Of a stretch of DNA of 51,442 nucleotides, positions 44,492 to 51,442 are shown piece by piece; the stretch's first letter is position 1, and the number at the start of each line of letters is the position of its first letter. The stretch comes from Planctomycetaceae bacterium. Lineage in GTDB: Bacteria; Planctomycetota; Phycisphaerae; Phycisphaerales; UBA1924. The stretch covers positions 1-51,442 of the forward strand of contig JAJTDF010000015.1 in NCBI GenBank assembly GCA_021294835.1. Direction: 5' to 3'. Made by a program: the position numbers and the translations under genes. The notes under the pieces were generated by a model. The model ran no database searches. It saw nothing but the letters and a program-made list of their open reading frames with translations, and was not told the origin of the DNA.

Positions 44492-45117
44492 CCGCCAACC
44501 GACCGACCATCTCGCCCGCGGCCTTCGCTCGCGCCCTCACCATCGCGTTGCCCGTTCTGATTGGCGGCTGCGCTCCGGAGGAGAAGGTCGTCGACATCCG
44601 GGGCCCGCTGGTCAATCTCTCCGGCGCTCAGGGCGGCCTGCGTGATGAGTTCGATCGCGTCCGCGCCCGCCAGAACACCGCCACCCCCGACGCCGCCAAC
44701 GTCATCGACGACGCCGCCGACCCCTCCAAACTGGTCGTCCAGAACGCCGACGGCTCGGTCACCCTCACCCGCACCGAGATCCGCCATGTCATGGTGCACC
44801 TGATGCGCGAACTCGAGGGCGAGAAGGACGACCTGCTTCTCCAGCAGGTCCTCTCCCGCCAGACCCTCGACCACTGGGCCGCCCAGGGCGTCGACGGCCC
44901 GGCGCTGGTCGCCGCCCTCCGCGAAAACCGCGACGACATCTCCCGCATGTTCGCCCGCATGCCCGCTGCCGAGAAGTCGCCGTCGGTCCGGCTTGAGGCC
45001 ATGGGCGGCGGCGTGATGAAGCTCGCCCTCGTCGACGGTGCCGCCACCAACATGCGCTTCGTCGAGTTGTGGGTGCGGCTGGAACGCGACGGCTGGCGTT
45101 TCCTCTGGGTTCGCTAG
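44488..45117 (+). CDS. Lipoprotein of unknown function coupled to nadB
   Basis: A 209-residue putative lipoprotein. The signal (FARALTIALPVLIGGC) ends in a lipobox with Cys near residue 28. The mature part is mixed and charged: RGPLVNLSGAQGGLRDEFDRVRARQN, SVTLTRTEIRHVMVHLMRELEGEKDDLLLQQVLSRQT, and a C-terminal FVELWVRLERDGWRFLWV. No family was recognised. The start ATG 44488 lies inside the nadB stop (ATGA), so translation is likely coupled. An envelope role is inferred from the signal only. Confidence 0.75.
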   Translation: MTANRPTISPAAFARALTIALPVLIGGCAPEEKVVDIRGPLVNLSGAQGGLRDEFDRVRARQNTATPDAANVIDDAADPSKLVVQNADGSVTLTRTEIRHVMVHLMRELEGEKDDLLLQQVLSRQTLDHWAAQGVDGPALVAALRENRDDISRMFARMPAAEKSPSVRLEAMGGGVMKLALVDGAATNMRFVELWVRLERDGWRFLWVR

Positions 45118-45271
45118 CCCGCCTCGACCCTTCCCCAGCCTGGCTTCCGCCACACAAATCTGTGACATCCCCCGGCTCGCAATGGGCGACGAGCGGGTCA
45201 CGATCACCTTCCCGCAAAGTTCGCTCTCCCTCCCCCGCAGCCGGCACGTTCTACGTCCGGCCGCGGCTTGT

Positions 45272-46327
45272 TCACCGGCCGGCCCGCCCCAGCATGTCCT
45301 TGGCCGCCGCGTGCCCCAGTTTGGCCGCAAGTTCCGCCTGCTCCCGCGCCTTGCCCGCCTCCCCGGCACGCTCCCACCACTGCGCCGCTTCAAACCGCAA
45401 CTGCCCGTCCACCCCGGCACGGTCCGCCGCCCGCGTGAACAGCGCTGCCGCCTGCGCCGGCTGGCCAAGCAGGCCATAGGCCTGCCCCAGCACCCGCAGC
45501 GTCGGCCCCGCCAACAGCTGCTCATCGGGCGAGCCCAGCAGCAGGTCCACCGCCGCCTGCCCGTTGTTCTCCCGCACCGCCAGCCGCGCCGCCGCCAGCC
45601 GCCACTTGAACGACTCCGGCTGCAACGCTCGGGCCTTGTCCAGGTGCTGCTTCGCCAACCCCAGACTGTCCTCCGCCAGTGCCAGTTCGCCCAGCGTGCC
45701 CCACGCCTCGGCCAACTCCGGATTCAACGTCACCGCCCGCACCAGCGCTGCCGTCGCCTGGCTTCGCTCACCCGCTCGAATCAGTGCCATGCCCAGATAG
45801 AGCGGGAACCGCGCATCCTGCGGGGCCAACGCCTGCCCGGCCTGATACTGCGCCACCGCATCCGCCGCCAACCCCGCCTGGCTGGCCAGCGTCCCCGCGT
45901 CCAAGTGCATCTGCGCTGCCAGCGGGCCGATCCGCATCGCCTCGCGCATCTCCGCAAACGCCTCGCTGTGCTTCCGCTGCGCTGTCAGCGCTTCAGCCAG
46001 CGCCAGCCGCAGCGACTGATCGCCCGGCCGCTGCCCGACGGCGTTGCGCAGCAGCGTCTCCGCCTGCTCCGGCCGTCCGTTCTTCATCGCCTCGCCCGAG
46101 GCCGCCAGGGCCGCCTCCGCGAGCATCCGCGCTTCCGCGTCCGACACGACCGCGCCACCCCCGGCCCCAGCCCCCGCACCGCCGCCGCTTCCCCCGCCGC
46201 CCCCCGCCACAAACTGCCGCACCACCACCACCGACAGCCCCACAGCCACCACCGCCAACCCCGCCACAGCCCACCCCAGACCGCCGCCACCCCCAGCCCG
46301 CTCGTCCCTCTTCGTCCCGTGCGCCAT
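45272..46327 (-). CDS. TPR-repeat protein with one membrane anchor
   Basis: A 351-residue protein. ATG 46325-46327 is chosen because GGAGG lies just upstream. One membrane segment (WAVAGLAVVAVGLSVVVVRQF, ~18-38) is followed by a Gly-rich linker and about seven tetratricopeptide-like repeats between ~70 and 340 (for example ALAASGEAMKNGRPEQAETLLRNAVGQRPGD, AVAQYQAGQALAPQDARFPLYLGMALIRAG, AEAWGTLGELALAEDSLGLAKQHLDKA). TPRs mediate protein contacts; the partner is unknown. It is the last gene of the run valS - HExxH lipoprotein - Nudix - TPR, 23 bases after the Nudix gene. Confidence 0.88.
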   Translation of the reverse strand: MAHGTKRDERAGGGGGLGWAVAGLAVVAVGLSVVVVRQFVAGGGGGSGGGAGAGAGGGAVVSDAEARMLAEAALAASGEAMKNGRPEQAETLLRNAVGQRPGDQSLRLALAEALTAQRKHSEAFAEMREAMRIGPLAAQMHLDAGTLASQAGLAADAVAQYQAGQALAPQDARFPLYLGMALIRAGERSQATAALVRAVTLNPELAEAWGTLGELALAEDSLGLAKQHLDKARALQPESFKWRLAAARLAVRENNGQAAVDLLLGSPDEQLLAGPTLRVLGQAYGLLGQPAQAAALFTRAADRAGVDGQLRFEAAQWWERAGEAGKAREQAELAAKLGHAAAKDMLGRAGR

Positions 46328-46350
46328 GCTGCCTCCGTGCCACGCCACAC

Positions 46351-46884
46351 TCACCCCTGCTGAACGTCCCAGGTCATCCCGCCCGGCACGCTGCAGTCGA
46401 TGTGCACCGCAAAGAACCCCGGCCGCTCCGCCCGCCCCGCCAGATACTCCGCCTCGTGCTTGTGCACCAGCGGATAGATGATCTTGCGATCCGTCTCCGG
46501 CAACGGCAGCCCATCCAGTTCCTTCAGGTCGAACCACGCCAGTTCGCCCTCGTTCATGTGCCGGGGCTCAGTCCACACCGGCCCCAGCACCCGGTAGTAG
46601 AAGATCAGCCAGTGCACCGACCCCTCATACGCCTTCTCGCTGATCAGCCCCAGAAGATGCAGCCGGCTCACCGGCACATCCAGCCCCACCTCTTCCATGA
46701 TCTCACGCCGCGCCGCGTCCGCCGGCCCCTCGCCCGTCGCCATTTCCAACTTCCCGCCGATCGGCGACACCAGCCCGTAGTTGGGCTGCTTCAGCCGACG
46801 CAGAAGCAGAATCCGGCCGTCCGCATCGCGCAGGTCACACAGCGTGGCGATCTTGTACGGCAGGGGCGAAGCGGGCGCGGTCAT
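46351..46884 (-). CDS. Nudix hydrolase
   Basis: A 177-residue Nudix protein that hydrolyses a nucleoside diphosphate linked to another group; the substrate is unknown. The Nudix helix is clear (GEGPADAARREIMEEVGL: E-x7-REUxEExGU), but the preceding GGKLEMATGE is two residues longer than the usual G-x5-E spacing. The N-terminal CDLRDADGRILLLRRLKQPNYGLVSPIGGK and C-terminal FFAVHIDCSVPGGMTWDVQ segments are conserved-looking. The gene lies 11 bases after the HExxH lipoprotein gene. Confidence 0.9.
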   Translation of the reverse strand: MTAPASPLPYKIATLCDLRDADGRILLLRRLKQPNYGLVSPIGGKLEMATGEGPADAARREIMEEVGLDVPVSRLHLLGLISEKAYEGSVHWLIFYYRVLGPVWTEPRHMNEGELAWFDLKELDGLPLPETDRKIIYPLVHKHEAEYLAGRAERPGFFAVHIDCSVPGGMTWDVQQG

Positions 46885-46895
46885 GCGATTCGAGT

Positions 46896-48206
46896 TTAGC
46901 GCACCGGGCCGGCCCGCCGCCCCCCGGCTGCTCCCGCCCCCCCCGCCTCCGCCCCACCCGCCAGCGGGGACCTCCCAGCGACGATCGCCCCTCTGGCGTT
47001 GCTCTCCACTAGGCGCATCACAAACCGCCGATACCCCTCCGCCGCCCCCGCCACATCGCGGTCGATGTACTCCCGGAACACCGCCGTGCCATTGCTGGCC
47101 GCCAGCAGCAGCGTTCGCCGCGCACCACTGCCCCCGCCCCCACCGCCGCTTGGGCCGTCCAGCCCGAATCGCTCGGTCATCCGCCTGCTCATACGGCCCA
47201 TCGCCGCGTCCGCCACCATCTGCCGCAAAGCCCCGGCGTGCCGCCCACCCTCCCCCTCATTCAGCCAGTGCACCAGCGCCCACAACTGCGCGTAATACGT
47301 CACCCCAGCGTCATCGGTCACCCCCAGCACCTCCTGAGGGCTCACCGAAAGCAGCATCTCCAAAGGCATCAGCCGCTCGGCGCTCGCTGCCGCCCGCAAC
47401 TGGTCAAACCGCTCGGTGTTCGCCCACGGGCTGAACACCGGGCTGTCCCCCTGCCAGCGGTACCCCTCCATGAATGTCGCCACCCCCTCCTCCAGCCACA
47501 CCGGCATCGGCTCGCGGAACGTCCGCTGCGTGTACTGGTGCCACGCCTCGTGCGCCGCCAGTTGCAGCGTCCGCTGCGGGCCGATGTCAAACAAGAACGC
47601 CCGCCCACCGGTGGTGAACCCACCCGCCTGAATCCGCTCCACCGTGCTCGATGACGTGGTCCCCGAGAGGATCGCCTGGGCCAACGGCTTCCACTGCGCC
47701 CGATCCGAGAACACGTAGCACTCCAGCGGCCCGGGCGGTGCCGGCAGCGGCCCCAGCGCCGTGCGGTGCATCGCCAGCGCCGCCTCCAGCAGCACCGGCA
47801 ACTTCGCCGCCGTCGCCTCGTTGGCCACCGACGTGTGCACCACCACGTTGGCGCTCCGCAGCACCCGACCGCTGATCACCTCACGCCCGTCAGGCCCGTT
47901 CACCCGCCAGGGCTCGGCCCGCACTCCCACCGCCCCCGCCTGCAGCCCGACCCCACCCGTCCCAGCGTCGCTGTTCACCGCGCTGCCGATCACCGCCCCC
48001 GGCCCCGCCACCGCCCCCGGCGACCCCGCCACCGCCCGCACCCCGTCCCCCTTCACGCCCCGGTCGCCATCACCGGCGCAGCCCGCCACCAGCGTACTTG
48101 CAGCGCACCACCCCGCCCACCACAGCGCTGCCGCTCGCAGCCGCCGCCCGCCGCTCTGGTCAGCAAAGCTTGCCAAGGGCCTCCTGCGCCACTGCCAGCT
48201 CCGCAC
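46896..48206 (-). CDS. HExxH-motif lipoprotein (DUF1570-like peptidase fold)
   Basis: A 436-residue putative lipoprotein with the lipobox STLVAGC (Cys ~43). After a Gly/Ala/Val linker (~45-95) comes a domain with a gluzincin-like metallopeptidase motif: LAAHEAWHQYTQRTF at ~216-230, then EEGVATFMEG with a possible third ligand Glu. This matches planctomycete proteins annotated as DUF1570; activity is unproven. The C-terminal part is helical with a poly-Gly insertion. The ATG at 48204-48206 overlaps the end of valS by 47 bases; a TTG at 48174-48176 is an alternative start with a smaller overlap. Confidence 0.78.
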   Translation of the reverse strand: MRSWQWRRRPLASFADQSGGRRLRAAALWWAGWCAASTLVAGCAGDGDRGVKGDGVRAVAGSPGAVAGPGAVIGSAVNSDAGTGGVGLQAGAVGVRAEPWRVNGPDGREVISGRVLRSANVVVHTSVANEATAAKLPVLLEAALAMHRTALGPLPAPPGPLECYVFSDRAQWKPLAQAILSGTTSSSTVERIQAGGFTTGGRAFLFDIGPQRTLQLAAHEAWHQYTQRTFREPMPVWLEEGVATFMEGYRWQGDSPVFSPWANTERFDQLRAAASAERLMPLEMLLSVSPQEVLGVTDDAGVTYYAQLWALVHWLNEGEGGRHAGALRQMVADAAMGRMSRRMTERFGLDGPSGGGGGGSGARRTLLLAASNGTAVFREYIDRDVAGAAEGYRRFVMRLVESNARGAIVAGRSPLAGGAEAGGAGAAGGRRAGPVR

Positions 48207-51200
48207 GCAGTTTTTCCAGTTGCTCGCGGCTCTCGGCCACCAGCTTCGCCGGCGCCCGCTCGATGTACCCGGCGTTGTTCAGTCGCCCTTCGATCGTCGC
48301 GATCGCCTTGCGCTTCTCCTCCACCAGTTTGCTCAGCCTCGCCGCCTCCGCCCCGGCATCCGCCGGTCCCGCCGCCTGCGGGTCGGTCAGGTTGCTCAGC
48401 GTCAGGCTGTGCGACTCAAAGGCCACCGCCGCCACGCCCGACCCGCCGCCCACCGGCGCCGCCCCGGTGTCGATGGCCTCCAGGCCCGCCAGCGTCCGCA
48501 CCACCGCCAGCCCGTCGCCCAGTTCCGCAACCAGCCCCGCCGGGGCATGCAGCGTCACCTTGCGCTTGGGGGCCACGTTGGCCGCTGCCCGGGCCTGGTT
48601 GATCAACGCCGTCAGCGACTGCAGCCTCGCCAGGTGCGCCTCGGCCGCCTGGTCACGCCAGCGTTCGGCCACCGTCGGCCACCCCGCCGTCGCCAGCAGC
48701 CCGGCCCGCCGGCTCGGCGGCAGGCTCACACCCTCAATCGGCCGCGTCTTCACCGCGACCAGCTTCTCCCACACAGCTTCGGTCACAAACGGCGTCACTG
48801 GGTGCAGCAGCCGCACGATCGTCTCCAGCGCGTGCGCCAGCACCGCCCGCTGCGCACTGCTCTGCGCCACCGTCGGCTTGATCGCTTCCAGATACCAGTC
48901 GCACAGGTCGCGCCACAGCAGGTCGTACACCGTCTGGGCGTACTCGGCGAACTCGTAGTTGTTCAGCGCTGCGTCCACCGCCGCCGTCGCCGCCGCCAGC
49001 CGCGAGAGCATCCACCGGTCAATCAGCCCCAGTTCCGAAGCCTTCACCGGGGCGTCCCCGTCCGTACCGGCCTGCTCCAGCATGCCCATGGCAAACCGGG
49101 CTGCGTTCCACAGCTTGTTGCAGAAGTTCCGACCTTGGTCAAACTTCGGGCTGGTGTTCTTGCCCGACTTGGAGTCCTTCTGAACCGGCAGACGCACGTC
49201 CTGCGTCTGCGTCACCATCGTGCACAGCGTGAACCGCATCGCGTCCGAGCCGTGGCTCTCGATGATGTCCAGCGGGTCCACGCCGTTACCGGCCGACTTG
49301 CTCATCCGCTTGCCCTGGCCGTCCTGCACCACCGCGTGAATGAACACGTCCCTAAACGGCGCCGGCCCCTTGCCGCCCCCCTCGCCCAGCAGATACCGGT
49401 TCATCATCACCATGCGGCTCACCCACAACGTGATGATCTCCCGCGCCGTGCTCAGCAGGCTCGTCGGGTTGAACGCCTCCAGCAGCCCCGCCGTCTGCGC
49501 AAAGCTCGCCGAGTTCGGCCACCCCAGCGTGCTCAAGGGCCACAACGCCGAGGAGAACCACGTGTCCAGCACGTCCTCGTCCTGGCGATAGCCCATCGCC
49601 GTCAGTTTGGCGATCACACCCGCGTCGTCCACCCGCACGCACGCGTGCGTTGTCCCGCCGTCAAAGGCCACCGCCACGTCCGGCCCCGTCAACGCGGCCA
49701 GCTCCGCCCGGCTGTCCCCAGCCTTGCTCCACACCGGAATCCGGTGCCCCCACCACAACTGCCGGCTCACGCACCAGTCGCGGATGTTGTCGTGCCACTG
49801 CTCGTACATCCGCGCATACCGCGCCGGATAGAACCGCATCGTCCCGTCCGTCCCCCGACTCCCCGCCCCCCCCGCCTTCCCGATCCCGCCGGCGCTCCCC
49901 GCGGTCCGCTGCTCGGGCACCAGCGCCCGGTTGGCCGCCCCCGCCAGCCGGTCATCGGTCACCTTGCAGAACCACTGATCGCTCAGATACGGCTCGATGA
50001 TCGCCTTGCTGCGGTCCGAGTGCTTGACGGTGTGGCTGTACGGCCGCACCTTCTCCAGCAGCTCCCGCGTCTCAAACTCCTTCACCACCAGCTTGCGGGC
50101 CTCCTCCCGCTTCTTCCCCACCAGCATCCGCGCATCCCCCACGTCCGTCCACCCGTGCTTGTCCGAGATGCTCCCATCCGGAGCCATCACGTTGATCATC
50201 GCCAGGCCGTGTTTGCGGCCCAGTTCATAGTCGTTGGGGTCGTGCGCCGGCGTCACCTTCAAGAACCCGCTGGCATACTCCGCCTTGGGGTCCTTGGCGT
50301 CCCCCTGCCGCCCCATCCGCTCGGCAATGTCCTTGGGCAGCACCACATACTCATCCTCAATCACCGGGATGATCCGCCCCACCAGCGGCAACTCCACAAA
50401 CAGCCCCCGCAGCGCCTTGGCCCGCGGGTCCGCCGGGTTCACCGCCACCGCCGTGTCGCCCAGATACGTCTCCGGCCGCGTCGTCGCCACCGTGATCCAC
50501 GCCCGATCGTCCACCGGCATCTCTGCCGCCCCGGGCATCCCCCGCGCTGCCAACTCCCCCCAGGTCACCGGCATCGGGTCCGCATCGCGAGGCCCCGCCC
50601 CGATCGCCGGATCGGTCGCGCTCGCGTGCACCAGCGGATACCGCAGGTACCAGAAGCTCGAGGCCACCTCCTCGTCGTAGCACTCGTCGTCCGCCACCGC
50701 CGTCTGCAGCGCCGGGTCCCAGTTCACCAGCCGCTTGCCCCGATAGATCAGCCCGTCGCCAAACAGCCGGAAGAACGCCTCCCGCACCGCCCTAGCGCAG
50801 ATCTCGTCCATCGTGAACCGCTGCCGCGACCAGTCGCACGAGCACCCCATCGACCGCAACTGCTCGGTGATCCGCGCCTCGTACTCGTCCTTCCACTCCT
50901 GCACCAGCTTCACGAACGCCTCACGCGTGAAGTCCTTCCGCCGCTTGCCCTGCTCCTTGCTCAGCCGGCGTTCCACCACAGCCTGTGTCGCGATCCCCGC
51001 GTGGTCCGTTCCCGCCATCCACAGCACCGCCTTGCCCCGCATCCGCTGCGACCGCGCCAGGATGTCCTGCAGCGTGTTGTTCAGCGCATGGCCAAGGTGC
51101 AGCGCCCCGGTCACGTTGGGGGGCGGAATCAAGATGCAGTACGGCTCGGCGTCCCCGCCGAACCCCTTGACCGCCTTGGGGTCCGCCGTCCACGCCCCCG

Positions 51201-51324
51201 AACCCTCCCAGCGGGCTCGGATCCGCCCCTCATGCTCCGCCGGAACGTACCCCTTGGCCATGGAAAAGCCCGGGCCACCCGCGCCCCCCGTCGTTCCGCC
51301 GCTCGATGTCGCGTGTTCTGCCAT
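48160..51324 (-). CDS. valS: Valine--tRNA ligase
   Basis: Charges tRNA-Val (1054 residues). The class I signature HLGH is in PPPNVTGALHLGHALNNT, and the KMSKS loop is GKRMSKSAGNGVDP. The editing domain contains TTRPETYLGDTAVAVNP. SRQLWWGHRIPVW, the anticodon-binding region (RWMLSRLAAATAAVD...FAEYAQTVYDLLWRDLCDWYLEAIKP) and the C-terminal coiled coil (RLSKLVEEKRKAIATIEGRLNN...ELAVAQEALGKL) follow. ATG 51322-51324 is chosen; the longer frame adds a Gly/Arg low-complexity leader. It heads a four-gene run on the minus strand. Confidence 0.96.
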   Translation of the reverse strand: MAEHATSSGGTTGGAGGPGFSMAKGYVPAEHEGRIRARWEGSGAWTADPKAVKGFGGDAEPYCILIPPPNVTGALHLGHALNNTLQDILARSQRMRGKAVLWMAGTDHAGIATQAVVERRLSKEQGKRRKDFTREAFVKLVQEWKDEYEARITEQLRSMGCSCDWSRQRFTMDEICARAVREAFFRLFGDGLIYRGKRLVNWDPALQTAVADDECYDEEVASSFWYLRYPLVHASATDPAIGAGPRDADPMPVTWGELAARGMPGAAEMPVDDRAWITVATTRPETYLGDTAVAVNPADPRAKALRGLFVELPLVGRIIPVIEDEYVVLPKDIAERMGRQGDAKDPKAEYASGFLKVTPAHDPNDYELGRKHGLAMINVMAPDGSISDKHGWTDVGDARMLVGKKREEARKLVVKEFETRELLEKVRPYSHTVKHSDRSKAIIEPYLSDQWFCKVTDDRLAGAANRALVPEQRTAGSAGGIGKAGGAGSRGTDGTMRFYPARYARMYEQWHDNIRDWCVSRQLWWGHRIPVWSKAGDSRAELAALTGPDVAVAFDGGTTHACVRVDDAGVIAKLTAMGYRQDEDVLDTWFSSALWPLSTLGWPNSASFAQTAGLLEAFNPTSLLSTAREIITLWVSRMVMMNRYLLGEGGGKGPAPFRDVFIHAVVQDGQGKRMSKSAGNGVDPLDIIESHGSDAMRFTLCTMVTQTQDVRLPVQKDSKSGKNTSPKFDQGRNFCNKLWNAARFAMGMLEQAGTDGDAPVKASELGLIDRWMLSRLAAATAAVDAALNNYEFAEYAQTVYDLLWRDLCDWYLEAIKPTVAQSSAQRAVLAHALETIVRLLHPVTPFVTEAVWEKLVAVKTRPIEGVSLPPSRRAGLLATAGWPTVAERWRDQAAEAHLARLQSLTALINQARAAANVAPKRKVTLHAPAGLVAELGDGLAVVRTLAGLEAIDTGAAPVGGGSGVAAVAFESHSLTLSNLTDPQAAGPADAGAEAARLSKLVEEKRKAIATIEGRLNNAGYIERAPAKLVAESREQLEKLRAELAVAQEALGKLC

Positions 51325-51407
51325 ACGGCCCCCAGCGTACGCGCCCCCTCCGCCACGCCCATGCCCCCTCCACACTCCGCCCCCGCCACCCCCCCGCCAC
51401 CCCATCC

Positions 51408-51437
51408 CACACCCGCCCACACCCGCCCACACCCGCC
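51408..51437. repeat. Three tandem 10-bp repeats
   Basis: CACACCCGCC occurs three times in a row, perfectly, in the C-rich region upstream of valS at the window edge. No function is suggested. Confidence 0.8.
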
Positions 51438-51442
51438 GCACC

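Noticed and set aside
51325-51442. Upstream extension of valS to 51441
   Set aside because: The extra N-terminus is Gly/Arg/Trp low-complexity from the C-rich strand and has no similarity to ValS; ATG 51322-51324 fits the family.

Overview
The window looks like chromosomal DNA of a planctomycete, most likely class Phycisphaerae. It is GC-rich throughout. It carries three secreted proteins with the C-terminal Cys...Gly-Cys dockerin-like module typical of that group, two different GroEL paralogues, Kdo (LPS) genes, a PEP-CTERM-like sorting tail, and many secreted proteins and lipoproteins. I see no rRNA, CRISPR array, transposase, integrase, phage gene or clear genomic island. The taxonomic call is inference from gene content.

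Layout. 1-4.7 kb (minus): three neighbouring secreted proteins (HAF/Ig repeats; a beta-rich protein; an NDAC-type protein), each ending in the same dockerin-like module, which is almost identical at DNA level in the first two. 4.9-6.3 kb (plus): a protein of unknown function, possibly a DNA-binding regulator, behind a palindrome that overlaps an extended -10. 6.4-8.1 kb (minus): atpA standing alone with its own terminator. 8.5-9.4 kb (plus): PEP-CTERM-like exported protein plus terminator. 9.7-19 kb: glmS; scpA (minus); then kdsD-kdsC-giant LptC/OstA-like protein and citrate synthase (plus). 19.1-22.3 kb (minus): S46 peptidase and a Tat-exported metallophosphoesterase. 22.5-28.1 kb: small zinc-ribbon membrane protein (plus) and gspD-gspE (minus). 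28.2-31 kb (plus): cobalamin-binding-type protein overlapping a secreted GH13 enzyme. 31-34.7 kb: acyl-CoA ligase (minus), SPOR lipoprotein and a secreted helical-repeat protein (plus). 34.7-42 kb (minus): chaperone cluster groEL1 - PepSY-like lipoprotein - groES - groEL2 - terminator - dnaJ - grpE - fmdB-type protein - acpS. 42.5-45.1 kb (plus): tRNA-Tyr with a strong terminator, nadB and an overlapping lipoprotein. 45.3-51.3 kb (minus): valS, an HExxH lipoprotein, a Nudix hydrolase and a TPR membrane protein in one compact run.

How it fits together. The strongest themes are the cell envelope (Kdo synthesis enzymes next to a giant LPS-transport-like protein, type II secretion secretin and ATPase, dockerin-tagged and PEP-CTERM-like cargo) and protein folding (two chaperonins, GroES, DnaJ and GrpE, but no dnaK in view). 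Most start sites were moved inward from the longest reading frame using Shine-Dalgarno sequences, signal peptides, or overlap with the preceding stop codon.

No clearly new defence or mobile system is visible. The most promising leads are the giant OstA/LptC-like protein in a Kdo operon, the chaperonin locus with an exported PepSY-like lipoprotein and a GroEL2 with an altered ATP pocket, the homogenised dockerin modules, and the orphan atpA.
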